NCBI GenBank assembly: GCA_947502265.1
Contig: CANMZB010000015.1
Location: 62,001 to 126,000 of the forward strand
Direction: 5' to 3'
DNA from: an uncultured Sulfitobacter sp.
Lineage (GTDB): Bacteria > Pseudomonadota > Alphaproteobacteria > Rhodobacterales > Rhodobacteraceae
DNA: 64,000 nt
Positions 17,943-26,838 of the stretch are shown here, piece by piece. Numbering within the stretch: position 1 is the first letter of the stretch; every line of letters begins with the position of its first letter. Both the position numbers and the translations under genes were made by a program. The notes beneath the pieces were generated by a model. It searched no databases. It saw only the letters and a program-made list of their open reading frames with translations, and was not told where the DNA came from.

Positions 17943-19640
17943 TCAGGCGTCGGCTTTTTGCCGTGCGGCTTCGCGCAGCTTGCCGATTGTTGTGCGTGTC
18001 GAGATCTGTTCGGGGTCCGTCACCAATTCGATCAGGGCGGGCCGTCCGCTGGCGCGCGCCCGCTCGAACGCGGCGGCAAAATCGGCTGTTTTTGTCACCC
18101 GTTCCGCGTGTGCGCCAAGACCCTCGGCCATCTTGACAAAGTCCTGACCTTTCAGCGTCGTGCCCGATATCCGTTCGGGGTGGTCGCGTTCCTGATGCAT
18201 GCGGATGGTGCCATAGATGCCATTATTGAACAGCAACACGATGGGCCGCCCGCCGTATTGCGCCGCCGTGGCCAACTCGTTTCCGCTCATCATAAAGCCG
18301 CCATCGCCGACAAACGACAGTACCAGCCGGTCTGGCGTGGCGATGGATGCCGCCACAGCGGCAGGCACCGAATAGCCCATTGCGCCGCATGTCGATCCGA
18401 TGATCCGGCCCGGTCGCCCGAAACGCAGATATCGCTGCGCCCAGCCGGTGTGATTGCCCGCGTCCAGTGTTACAATCGTGTCGTCGGGCAGGCTGTCTCG
18501 CAGTTGTGTCAGGGCCACGCCCATGTCCAGATCCCACGCATCGCCGTTCGGCGCATCGGTGTCGGTCATGTAGTCGCCATGCAGCCGGTCGCACCAGTCG
18601 CCCCACGTTTCGGAGCGCCCCAGATCAACGTCGCCAAGCGCCGCTGCCACGCAGGCAGGTGCCGCCGCAATGCCCAGATCAGGCGAATAGACGCGCCCGA
18701 TCTCATCGGCATCGGGGTACACATGCACCAGCCGCGTTTGCGGGCTGGGCGGGATCATCGTGGTGTAGGTCTTGGTTGTCATTTCGCCCAGACGCGCACC
18801 GATCACGATCAGCAAATCCGCTTCGCGCTGGTTTGCATACAGCGTGGGCGCGGTGGAGGTGCCGAAATCACCGACAAAGCAGGGCGAGAGATTGTTCACG
18901 ATATCCTGACGCCGGAACGAGCAGGCCACCGGAATGCGGTTTGTCTCGGCAAAGCGGGTGATGGCTGCGGTGCTCTCGTCCGACCAGCCGGAGCCGCCCA
19001 GCAGCAAAAGCGGGCGTTGTGCACCCGCGATTTCCGTTTTGAGCGCATCAAGGCTGGCGGTTGAAAGTTCGGCGTGTGTGGCGCTATAGGGCCGCGCATC
19101 AGCTACCTCGACGGCATCTGTCAGCATATCTTCGGGCAAGGAAATAACGACAGGGCCGGGCCTGCCCGAGGTCGCCACGCGAAACGCGCGGGCCATGTAT
19201 TCGGGGATGCGGCGCGCATCGTCGATCTGGGTCGCCCACTTGGCAATCGGGCCGAACATGGCGCGGTAATCAACCTCCTGAAACGCTTCGCGATCGGTGG
19301 TATCGCGGGCGATCTGGCCCACAAGCAGGATCATCGGTGTGCTGTCTTGTTGCGCGATGTGCACCCCGATGGCCGCGTGGCAGGCACCGGGGCCGCGGGT
19401 GACCATGCAAATCCCCGGCGTACCCGTCAGCTTGCCATAGGTTTCGGCCATGTTGGCGGCCCCTGCCTCATGGCGCGCATTAATCAGGGTGAACCGGTCT
19501 GTCACATCATGCAGCGCATCCAGCACCTCAAGATAGCTTTCGCCGGGGACACAGTAGGCCGTATCGGCGCCGTGAATCAAAAGCTGATCCACAAGGACTT
19601 GTCCGCCGGTGCGGCTTTTAATGGTGACGTTCTTCTGCAT
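17943..19640 (-). CDS. ThDP-dependent enzyme (acetolactate-synthase-like)
   Basis: 565 residues from ATG 19640, with GGAG eight bases upstream; upstream in-frame starts would run into the TRAP gene. The catalytic Glu is in YCVPGESYLEVLDAL near residue 35, a central Rossmann-type domain is at 190-330, and the ThDP/Mg motif GDGGFMMSGNELATAAQYGG ends with LLFNNGIYG near 440-470. It belongs to the decarboxylase/ligase superfamily; family membership does not reveal the substrate. Given the neighbours, a 2-oxo acid is likely. It lies between the TRAP permease and the FAD dehydrogenase in one unit. Confidence 0.87.
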   Translation of the reverse strand: MQKNVTIKSRTGGQVLVDQLLIHGADTAYCVPGESYLEVLDALHDVTDRFTLINARHEAGAANMAETYGKLTGTPGICMVTRGPGACHAAIGVHIAQQDSTPMILLVGQIARDTTDREAFQEVDYRAMFGPIAKWATQIDDARRIPEYMARAFRVATSGRPGPVVISLPEDMLTDAVEVADARPYSATHAELSTASLDALKTEIAGAQRPLLLLGGSGWSDESTAAITRFAETNRIPVACSFRRQDIVNNLSPCFVGDFGTSTAPTLYANQREADLLIVIGARLGEMTTKTYTTMIPPSPQTRLVHVYPDADEIGRVYSPDLGIAAAPACVAAALGDVDLGRSETWGDWCDRLHGDYMTDTDAPNGDAWDLDMGVALTQLRDSLPDDTIVTLDAGNHTGWAQRYLRFGRPGRIIGSTCGAMGYSVPAAVAASIATPDRLVLSFVGDGGFMMSGNELATAAQYGGRPIVLLFNNGIYGTIRMHQERDHPERISGTTLKGQDFVKMAEGLGAHAERVTKTADFAAAFERARASGRPALIELVTDPEQISTRTTIGKLREAARQKADA

Positions 19641-19668
19641 GTGGTTTCGCTCCGTATCGCTCATCAAT

Positions 19669-21543
19669 TCAGTTACTTGTTGCTGCGGGGTCGGTGACAT
19701 CACGGTATCTAATCTTTTGCAACGCAAGGATCACCCCCGCAATGACAAAGCCCGCCGCCGTCAGCCGCCAATCGGGATAGATCAGGCAAAGCGACCCGAT
19801 AAACAGCACAATCGAAAGCACAGAAGGCAGCTTGCCAAAGAAGTACCGCTGCAACGCTGCGGCCAGAAGGATCACCCCGACTGTGGCCTGTGCGATCACG
19901 ATCGTGATGTGCATGACACTGCCCTGCATCAGGATTCCAGGTTCATACACGAACATGAACGGCACGATAAAACCGGTCGCGCCCAGCTTGACCGCGGCCC
20001 AGCTCGCCTCGACAATCTTGGCTTGCGACAGGGTGTTGGCGGCATAGACCGCCATTGCGACAGGGGGGGTGATGGCCGACAGGATCGCAAAGTAGAACAC
20101 AAACAAATGCGCCGCTTCGACCTGCACACCCAGCTTGACCAAAGCAGGCACCAGCAGGGCAACCTGCACGATGTAGGCGGGTGTGGTGGGCATTCCCATG
20201 CCCAGAATAATACCCGCAACCATCGACAGGAGCAGAGCGATAACCAGCGTGTCCTGCGCCGCTTCGATCACAAAGTTGGAGAACGTCAGCCCGAGGCCGG
20301 TAATGTCGATCACGCCAACCACGATACCGGCACAGGCACAGGCCGAAGCAATCGCCAGCACGTTACGCGCGCCGCCTTCCAGCGCGTCAAGAATATTATC
20401 TACGGTCACATAATGACGCGTGCTTTTGCGCAAGGCCGCGACCGGCACCACCGACATGATCCCGCAAAGGGCGGCGTAAGGGGCAGAGTAGCCCATCATC
20501 AGCACAGTGACGATGATGACCAGCGGCGCAAACAAATGGCCCCGCTCCAGCAATACTTCTTTCAGCGGCACCTGATCTTCTTTGGGGACTGAACCGATGC
20601 CTTTGCGCTTTGCCTCGAAATGCACAGCAGCAAACAAAGCGATGTAGAACAAGATCGCAGGCGCCAGCGCGTATTTGGCAACCGTCAGATACCCGACACC
20701 CAGATACTCGGCCATGACAAAGGCCGCAGCCCCCATCACCGGCGGCATGATCTGCCCGCCGGTAGAGGCCACCGCCTCGACCGCGCCGGCAAACGCGGGC
20801 CTGAAACCCATGCGCTTCATCAGCGGAATGGAGAAGGTGCCTGTGGTCATCACGTTGGCCACGGCAGAGCCGGAGACAGAGCCGAACAGCCCCGATGTCA
20901 CACAAGCCACCTTGGCGGGGCCACCAGCCTGACGGCCGGTAATCGCCACCGCGAAATCCATAAACAATTGCCCCACACCCATTTTCTCGACCAGCGAGCC
21001 GAACAGGATGAACAGCACCATGTAGGTCGCCGAGACGGCGATGGGGATGCCGAAAATACCTTCGGGCGTCATGAACAGCTGTTCAAGGATCACCGAGGGC
21101 AGCGTGGACGTAAACACCAGCCCGTAGGCCATAAACAGGATCGCCGTGATCGGCAGCATAGGCCCCAGCATCCGGCGCGTCGCCTCCAACAGCAGCACGA
21201 CAAGTGTGATACCGACAACGATGTCGACGGGCATCAGCGGATCAACATACAGAAAGCGCTGCGTGATATAATTGAGGTTAAGCGAGGGGTACAGCGCCGC
21301 ACCGCCCGCGATCAACCCGAAGACAACGTCGTACCAGCGCGGCACATCCGTGCGGAACCCTTTGCGATCAATTGTCAGATAGATCAGCAACAGCGCCAGT
21401 GCAACGTGGACACCGCGCATGATGTAGGGGTTTGGCGGCCCGACGAAGGCAACATACAGATGCCAGAAGGCCATACCTATCAGCAAAAGCCGTGAAATTC
21501 GGGCAATGATCGGCATTTTGTCCATAATCACAGACAGTTTCAT
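19669..21543 (-). CDS. TRAP transporter fused permease (TAXI type)
   Basis: 624 residues, almost entirely hydrophobic, combining the small (DctQ-like) and large (DctM-like) membrane subunits in one chain as is usual for TAXI-TRAP systems. Recognisable DctM-type segments are GLFGSVSGSAVANVMTTGTF near 205, EAVASTGGQIMPPVMGAAAF near 255 and MGMPTTPAYIVQVALLVPAL near 440. It uses an ion gradient to import a substrate delivered by the adjacent binding protein. The upstream gap of 129 bases to the binding-protein gene may allow differential expression. Confidence 0.93.
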   Translation of the reverse strand: MKLSVIMDKMPIIARISRLLLIGMAFWHLYVAFVGPPNPYIMRGVHVALALLLIYLTIDRKGFRTDVPRWYDVVFGLIAGGAALYPSLNLNYITQRFLYVDPLMPVDIVVGITLVVLLLEATRRMLGPMLPITAILFMAYGLVFTSTLPSVILEQLFMTPEGIFGIPIAVSATYMVLFILFGSLVEKMGVGQLFMDFAVAITGRQAGGPAKVACVTSGLFGSVSGSAVANVMTTGTFSIPLMKRMGFRPAFAGAVEAVASTGGQIMPPVMGAAAFVMAEYLGVGYLTVAKYALAPAILFYIALFAAVHFEAKRKGIGSVPKEDQVPLKEVLLERGHLFAPLVIIVTVLMMGYSAPYAALCGIMSVVPVAALRKSTRHYVTVDNILDALEGGARNVLAIASACACAGIVVGVIDITGLGLTFSNFVIEAAQDTLVIALLLSMVAGIILGMGMPTTPAYIVQVALLVPALVKLGVQVEAAHLFVFYFAILSAITPPVAMAVYAANTLSQAKIVEASWAAVKLGATGFIVPFMFVYEPGILMQGSVMHITIVIAQATVGVILLAAALQRYFFGKLPSVLSIVLFIGSLCLIYPDWRLTAAGFVIAGVILALQKIRYRDVTDPAATSN

Positions 21544-21672
21544 AAAGACATCCCGCGCCTAATGAGTGTGGAGCAAACTCCTGGACCGCTGCGGCGTTTA
21601 TCGACGCAGCGCAGGTCTGAATCCCGGACGGCGCGCGTGGCCCCGTCCGGGCTGAGTATCAGCAGGCGCTGA

Positions 21673-22632
21673 TCACATGCCCGATACGCCGCGCTCGGCG
21701 TAGAACGCTTTGGCTGCGGGGTGGAACGGCACACCGATATCGGTTGCCATTTCCTCGACCGTCAGATCAGCCATTGATTTGGTCACGGCGCCAAAGCTCT
21801 GGCTGTTGTCTGCAACCGCAGCCAGAACGGCCGTCACGATCTCACCGTCATAATCGCAGGGCGCGACCATATGGGTGTCATAGCTGATCGCATACACGGT
21901 CTCGTCAAAACCCGGATAAACGCCGGCTTTCACTTCGCGGCGCTGGAATGCGGCGTTTTTGTCCTTGAAGAATTTAAAGGTCTCTTCGTCGATGTTGACC
22001 AGAACGATCTTGCGCGAAGAAGCCAGATCCATCACGGAGCCTGTCGGCATGGACGAGCCCAGCGTAAAGAAATCGGCCTGACCGTCCTTCATCTGCGAGG
22101 CAGAATCAGAATACGATGTATTCGCCACACTATCGAGATCGTCAAAGGTCAAACCCTCCGTCGAGAGCAGTTCGCGCGTCAGAAATTCACCGGTATTGCC
22201 CAACTGTTGTGTGGTCAGGCGTTTGCCTTTCATGTCGGCCACCGTTTTGATGCCTGAATCGGCCAGTGCGACGACCTGAAAATACTGTGGATACAGAATG
22301 CCAAGGTTACATACGTTGGTGGTCGCCTTGCGAAACGGCTCTTTGCCGGTGAGGCTGTCCACGGTCGAGATCGAGTTGGCAAAAGCGATCCCGAAGCGGC
22401 CCGCATCCACGCCGACAACGTTCGACACGCCCGCGCCGGGCGTTACGGTGATGCTCATCTCAGGGTTTTCGCGCTCGACAATGGCTTTTATCGCGCCGCC
22501 GACCGGATACCATGATCCGCCCTGCTGACCTGTTGCCATGACAAAGCTCTGCGCATGTGCAGCGATCCCTGTTGCAGCAAACAGGATGGTTGCCGCCGTC
22601 GTCTGGCGGATAGCTTTCTTAAGCAGTGACAT
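21673..22632 (-). CDS. TAXI-family TRAP solute-binding protein
   Basis: 319 residues from ATG 22632 (AAGGAG upstream). A Sec signal (MSLLKKAIRQTTAATILFAA, cut near AHAQS) precedes FVMATGQQGGSWYPVGGAIK, the standard start of TAXI proteins. Further conserved pieces are the DAGRFGIAFANSIS and DGQADFFTLGSSMP regions and the terminal FHPAAKAFYAERG. Periplasmic; it captures a carboxylate for the fused permease downstream. First gene of the transport/ThDP/FAD-dehydrogenase transcript and divergent from a GntR gene. Confidence 0.93.
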   Translation of the reverse strand: MSLLKKAIRQTTAATILFAATGIAAHAQSFVMATGQQGGSWYPVGGAIKAIVERENPEMSITVTPGAGVSNVVGVDAGRFGIAFANSISTVDSLTGKEPFRKATTNVCNLGILYPQYFQVVALADSGIKTVADMKGKRLTTQQLGNTGEFLTRELLSTEGLTFDDLDSVANTSYSDSASQMKDGQADFFTLGSSMPTGSVMDLASSRKIVLVNIDEETFKFFKDKNAAFQRREVKAGVYPGFDETVYAISYDTHMVAPCDYDGEIVTAVLAAVADNSQSFGAVTKSMADLTVEEMATDIGVPFHPAAKAFYAERGVSGM

Positions 22633-22890
22633 AAATGACTCCTTCCAAGTTCTGATTCGAGCCGGTTCGGCCATCCCGCTGCCGTGCTCCTCCCGTCTTG
22701 GCGCAATTGCACCAAGTTCTAGACAGAGTGTGCCGGATTATTCACCCTGTCAAATAAAATTACACCTTTTGCCAACATGGGAATTTGCTGTAATGCTGAA
22801 TGCAGGCATAAATCGGGTCAGCCGCCTGTTGCGATACCATTGACAGCTTATAAACCAGCGGTCCTAATTCCCGCGAAGGGGACAAATACG
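22633..22890. promoter_or_regulatory. Divergent control region, TAXI-TRAP / GntR-larE
   Basis: 258 bases between two genes reading away from each other. The centre is AT-rich (GTCAAATAAAATTACACC near 22750). It must hold promoters for both units, and probably the operator of the adjacent GntR protein. I could not identify a clear palindrome. Confidence 0.5.
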
Positions 22891-23646
22891 ATGAGCACCA
22901 TATTTCAGACCTCAGTTGCCCTTGTCCAAGGCACCACGCTCAGCGATCAGGTGACAGCCGTACTGCGCCAGAACATCACCAACGGCATCTGGGACGTAGG
23001 CGCGATGCTGCCCTCCGAGAGCGCGTTGGCGGACAATCTGGATGTCAGCCGCACGGTCATTCGCGAAGCATTGTCACGGCTCAAGGCCGAAGGCATGCTG
23101 GCCAGCCGGAGGGGGCGGGGGGCATTCGTCGCAAGCAACCGGCCGCGCGCGGGGTTTGCCATCGCCGAGCAGGATGTGGAGAGCCTGCGTAACCTGTCGC
23201 AGATTCTCGAATTGCGCATGGGCCTTGAGATCGAGGCAGCCGCCCTCGCGGCGCTGCGCGGCAAAGAGGATGCGCACGCCAATATCGCGGCGGCGGCCAA
23301 TGCCTTTGAGCGGGCCAGCGACGGGGGCATGGCGGGGGTGACCGAAGGGGTCAGCACAGATTTGCGGTTTCACCGCGCCATCTGCGAGGCCACAGGAAAT
23401 GACTATTATCTGGGTTTGTTCAATTATCTCGGGGCCAGCCTGAAAGAAACAATTCTGGCAGGCCGCCTTCAGGCGCTCAAGCGCGGCGGTGAAAGCCATG
23501 GTGCGATTGCGGAACATCACGGCATTGCAGCCGCGATTGCCCTGCGTGATCCCGTGCTTGCCCGCGACCGGATGCGCGCACACCTCGAAATGTCCAGCGT
23601 CCGGTTGTTGGGAAGCCTGCGCTCCGCCGAAGGTTGCGCATCATGA
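22891..23646 (+). CDS. GntR-family regulator, FCD (FadR) type
   Basis: 251 residues from ATG 22891 (GAAGGGGA upstream). The N-terminal winged helix carries the classic pattern LPSESALADNLDVSRTVIRE at about 35-55, then ALSRLKAEGMLASRRGRGAF. The FCD ligand domain occupies about 95-240 with metal/acid-binding residues in DLRFHRAICEATGN and AIAEHHGIAAAI. Divergent from the TAXI-TRAP genes and overlapping larE (ATGA), so it probably controls both. Ligand unknown, likely a carboxylic acid of this pathway. Confidence 0.92.
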   Translation: MSTIFQTSVALVQGTTLSDQVTAVLRQNITNGIWDVGAMLPSESALADNLDVSRTVIREALSRLKAEGMLASRRGRGAFVASNRPRAGFAIAEQDVESLRNLSQILELRMGLEIEAAALAALRGKEDAHANIAAAANAFERASDGGMAGVTEGVSTDLRFHRAICEATGNDYYLGLFNYLGASLKETILAGRLQALKRGGESHGAIAEHHGIAAAIALRDPVLARDRMRAHLEMSSVRLLGSLRSAEGCAS

Positions 23647-24428
23647 CGCTGCCCGCCCTCCTGCACGAAGCGTTGATCGCGCCGCACACCCTTACAATCG
23701 CCCTCAGCGGTGGCATTGACAGTTTGACCCTGTCGGCAGCAGCAGCGCAGGCGCGCGGCCCCCGCAATATCACCCTGTGCCATGCGGTATCTCCGGCGGT
23801 CCCTGCCGCCGCAACCGCGCGTGTGCGCCAGTTTGCACAAGATCACGATCTGCCGCTCAGGATCGTGGATGCGGGCGAGTTTGCGGACGCGTCTTATCGC
23901 GCAAATCCCGTGAACCGCTGCTATTTCTGCAAATCAAATCTGTACGGCAAGCTGTCACAGTTCGGGCAGGTTGTGGCCGCAGGGACAAACCTCGACGATC
24001 TTTCCGACTATCGCCCGGGCCTTCAGGCCGCAGACGAACACAGCGTCCTGCACCCTTTTGTAGCGGCACACATGACCAAGCAGGATGTCCGCGCATTGGC
24101 GCGCACCCTTGGCCTTGGCGATCTGGCAGAGCTGCCCGCCGCGCCCTGTCTGGCCAGCCGGATCGAAACCGGACTGCGGGTTGAACCTGCGGACCTGCGA
24201 ATCATCGACGCGGTAGAGGAGGCGTTGCGCCGTGAATTGGGCGATGTCACCTTACGGTGTCGCCACATGCGCACGGGCTGGGTTATCGAAATTGCGCAGG
24301 ATGAATATGCACGGATGAGCGATGCGCAGCGGGCGGACATCAGTGCGCTGGTCGATGCCCTGACCCCGCCCGGTCGACCCGTCACACTGCGCCCGTATGA
24401 AAAAGGAAGCGCCTTTGTCCACGGATGA
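23643..24428 (+). CDS. larE: LarE, pyridinium-dicarboxylate sulfurtransferase
   Basis: 261 residues from ATG 23643, overlapping the GntR stop. The PP-loop for AMP activation is LSGGIDSLTLS at 21-31. Cys93 and Cys96 (NRCYFCKSNLYGK) and Cys169 (PCLASRIETG) match the three-cysteine type of LarE described as carrying an iron-sulphur cluster, rather than the one-cysteine sacrificial type. LarE inserts sulphur into the nickel-pincer nucleotide precursor made by LarB; LarC then inserts nickel. It is followed by larB with a 32-base overlap. Confidence 0.93.
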   Translation: MTLPALLHEALIAPHTLTIALSGGIDSLTLSAAAAQARGPRNITLCHAVSPAVPAAATARVRQFAQDHDLPLRIVDAGEFADASYRANPVNRCYFCKSNLYGKLSQFGQVVAAGTNLDDLSDYRPGLQAADEHSVLHPFVAAHMTKQDVRALARTLGLGDLAELPAAPCLASRIETGLRVEPADLRIIDAVEEALRRELGDVTLRCRHMRTGWVIEIAQDEYARMSDAQRADISALVDALTPPGRPVTLRPYEKGSAFVHG

Positions 24429-25116
24429 AACAGGCCCCGATAGCCACGCAAGCGTGACTTTCGATCGCAATCGCGGTGCCCGCATCGGCATTCCCGAAGC
24501 CGTGCTGTGCCAGTATAAATCAGCGGAGCAAATCACCGCAATTCTTGGCGATGCTGTGACCGAGGGCCGCCGTCTTTTGATGACGCGACTGCTTCCCGTA
24601 CAGCACGCCGCGCTGCCCGACGAGCTGCAAAGGGCGCTCGATTATTGCGCGGTGTCGCGCACCGGCATTCTGGGGCCGCAGGGGCCGCTTGAAACCGCGC
24701 CGAAGATCGCGCTGGTCAGTGCGGGCACGTCTGACGCGGGGCCGATGGCAGAGGCGCGGCGGGTGCTGGCATTCGGCGGAATGGATGCGACCGAAATCCC
24801 GGATGTCGGAGTGGCAGGTCTGTGGCGGCTGTTGGCGCGCGAAGCAGTGCTGCGCGACATGGATGTGGTGATCGTATTTGCCGGCATGGATGCGGCGCTG
24901 CCTTCGGTCGTGGCCGGACTGGTGCCGGGGGTTGTGATCGGCGTGCCGACGTCGGTGGGATATGGTGTGGCCACGGGAGGGCGTGTTGCGCTCGATTCGA
25001 TTCTGGCCAGTTGTGCACCGGGTGTTACTGTGGTGAATATCGATAACGGCTACGGTGCCGCTACCTCTGCGCTGCGCATGGTCAATATGATGCGCCGTCA
25101 CAATACGGAGGCGTAG
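24397..25116 (+). CDS. larB: LarB, nicotinate-nucleotide carboxylase/hydrolase
   Basis: 239 residues from ATG 24397, overlapping larE. A TTG at 24415 follows AAGGA better and could be the true start. The N-terminal FDRNRGARIGIPEAVLCQYK and the PurE-like C-terminal domain (IALVSAGTSDAGPMAEARRV near 110, then FAGMDAALPSVVAGLVPGVV near 165, and PTSVGYG) are the LarB pattern. LarB carboxylates nicotinic acid adenine dinucleotide and cleaves it, the first step towards the nickel-pincer cofactor. Co-transcribed with larE and a second GntR gene. Confidence 0.94.
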   Translation: MKKEAPLSTDETGPDSHASVTFDRNRGARIGIPEAVLCQYKSAEQITAILGDAVTEGRRLLMTRLLPVQHAALPDELQRALDYCAVSRTGILGPQGPLETAPKIALVSAGTSDAGPMAEARRVLAFGGMDATEIPDVGVAGLWRLLAREAVLRDMDVVIVFAGMDAALPSVVAGLVPGVVIGVPTSVGYGVATGGRVALDSILASCAPGVTVVNIDNGYGAATSALRMVNMMRRHNTEA

Positions 25117-25119
25117 CGG

Positions 25120-25836
25120 ATGGAAATACCGAAATTCAAGATCAAGAAACGGCAAACACTGGCCGATCAGCTGTACGGGCAGATTCTGGAACAGATCGTT
25201 TCAAACGAGTTGAAGCAAGGCGAGCGGTTGCCATCGGAAAACCGGATTGCGACAGCCTTTGGGGTGTCACGCCCTGTCGTGCGCGAGGCGCTGCGCAAAC
25301 TACAGGAGGACGGTCTGGCAGAAGCGCGGCGCGGGGTCGGTACTTTTGTGCGCCGCCGCCCGCCCGAAAAGCTCATTGAGTTTACCACCGCAGGGTCTGT
25401 TGCGGGCCTGATGCGCGCGATGGAAGCGCGGATCACGATCGAGCAGGCCACCGCACGCCTCGCTGCCCGACGGGCCAGCCAAAAAGATCTGGCGCAGATC
25501 GAGGTCAGGTTGCAGGAGCTGGACGCTTCGATGCAGTCGCGAACGCCTTCGGTGGAGGCAGACTACCAGTTTCACCGCGCCATTGCTGCGGCTTCGGGCA
25601 ACGAAGTATTCATCCAGATGCTCGATTGCACCCGCGAGGCCATCGAACAAGGCATCGACGTGGCACAAAAGCTGACCCGCGAAGGATCGCAAGCGCGTCT
25701 GGATACCGTGATGCGCGAACATAGCCAGATTCTGGAAGCGATCCGCGCAGGCGATAGCGAGGCCGCCGGTGTGTGCATGTCCTACCACCTGCTACAGGCG
25801 CGCACCCGCATCACCGATCACGCCAACGCCACCTGA
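25120..25836 (+). CDS. GntR-family regulator, FCD type (second)
   Basis: 238 residues; GGAGG nine bases before the ATG, 3 bases after larB. The winged helix is at about 10-75 (QGERLPSENRIATAFGVSRP, VVREALRKLQEDGLAEARRG). The FCD domain has the acid/metal pattern EADYQFHRAIAAASGN near 147 and MREHSQILEAI near 205. Being the last gene of the larE-larB unit and convergent with the dehydrogenase operon, it likely senses another intermediate of the same pathway. Confidence 0.92.
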   Translation: MEIPKFKIKKRQTLADQLYGQILEQIVSNELKQGERLPSENRIATAFGVSRPVVREALRKLQEDGLAEARRGVGTFVRRRPPEKLIEFTTAGSVAGLMRAMEARITIEQATARLAARRASQKDLAQIEVRLQELDASMQSRTPSVEADYQFHRAIAAASGNEVFIQMLDCTREAIEQGIDVAQKLTREGSQARLDTVMREHSQILEAIRAGDSEAAGVCMSYHLLQARTRITDHANAT

Positions 25837-25854
25837 CCGGCGGCGGGCGCAATA

Positions 25855-26838
25855 TCAAACCACCATGCAGGCGTCCTCGATGCCTTGCCCTGCCTCAAAA
25901 GCGCGGATGTTTGCGGCCCAATGGTTGACCATACGCGCCAGATTATCTTCGGTATGCCCGCCGATGTGCGGCAGCGTCACCACGTTATCCATTCGCAGCA
26001 GTGGATTGTCGGTGTTCACGGGTTCCTGCGCAAAGACATCCAGCGCAGCGGCGGACAAGTGGCCACCGTTCAACGCGGCAATCAACGCGGCTTCGTCCAC
26101 CAGCCCGCCGCGCCCCGTGTTGACCAAAACCGCACCCTGTTTCATCTGTGCCAGTTGCGCCGCGCCGATGGTGTGACGCGAGGCATCCGTGAGCGGCAAA
26201 TGCAGGCTGAGAATATCGCAGGACGACAGAATCTCGTCCATCTGCGCAAAGCGGGCATCGGCGGTGTCCATCGGACCAGAGCGGCGATAATACATCACAT
26301 CACAGTCAAACCCCGACAGCCGCCGCGCCACGATCTGGCCGATGGCACCATATCCAATCAGCCCAACCGTCCGTCCGTTAAGGTCACGCGCGCCCGGAAA
26401 CAGCGCGCTCACGGTCCATTTGCCCGCGCGCGTATTGATGTGGTGCTGCGGAATCCGGCGCAAGGCCGCGATCATCAGACCAATCGTGAGGTCTGCGACC
26501 GTGGGCGCATTCACACCCGGACTGCGCGCAACCGGCACTTTCATTTCGCGCGCGACGTCCAGCGGGATTTTATCGGTGCCAGTGCCCCATTGATGCACCA
26601 GCTGTACCGCGTCCGCCGCGCGCAAAACCGCCGCAGGCAGCCCCAGATTGCGCGACACGATATAGCGCGCGCCGCTGACCGCCGTCCTGAAATCCTCCTC
26701 CGAGGGGGATGCGGCAAATTGCAAATCAAGCCCCTGCGCAAACCCGCGCACCTTTTCCTGCATCGCCTCCGACATCGGATCAAGCACGGCCACCGGCCCG
26801 ATCAGCGCGCCCTTACCCTGCGCCACAGCGCCGGTCAC
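25855..26838 (-). CDS. D-isomer-specific 2-hydroxyacid dehydrogenase (NAD-dependent)
   Basis: 327 residues. The nucleotide motif is VGLIGYGAIGQIVARRLSGF near 150; catalytic Arg, Glu and His lie in VNTGRGGLVDEAALIAAL near 235 and LPHIGGHTEDNLARM near 285. This family interconverts D-2-hydroxy acids and 2-oxo acids, including glyoxylate, hydroxypyruvate and phosphoglycerate. Its start overlaps the upstream aldehyde dehydrogenase stop by 4 bases. The exact substrate cannot be read from sequence. Confidence 0.92.
   Translation of the reverse strand: MTGAVAQGKGALIGPVAVLDPMSEAMQEKVRGFAQGLDLQFAASPSEEDFRTAVSGARYIVSRNLGLPAAVLRAADAVQLVHQWGTGTDKIPLDVAREMKVPVARSPGVNAPTVADLTIGLMIAALRRIPQHHINTRAGKWTVSALFPGARDLNGRTVGLIGYGAIGQIVARRLSGFDCDVMYYRRSGPMDTADARFAQMDEILSSCDILSLHLPLTDASRHTIGAAQLAQMKQGAVLVNTGRGGLVDEAALIAALNGGHLSAAALDVFAQEPVNTDNPLLRMDNVVTLPHIGGHTEDNLARMVNHWAANIRAFEAGQGIEDACMVV

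Noticed and set aside
16722..19064. 780-codon open frame on the plus strand
   Set aside because: It runs antisense to the FAD dehydrogenase and ThDP enzyme, both of which have complete family motifs. Its composition (Arg, His, Gln rich) is typical of the reverse reading of GC-rich genes.
22840..22863. TTGACA-based promoter before the GntR-larE unit
   Set aside because: TTGACA at 22840 is followed by TATAAA only a few bases later, and the sequence at the correct spacing is a poor -10 element, so I do not call a defined promoter.
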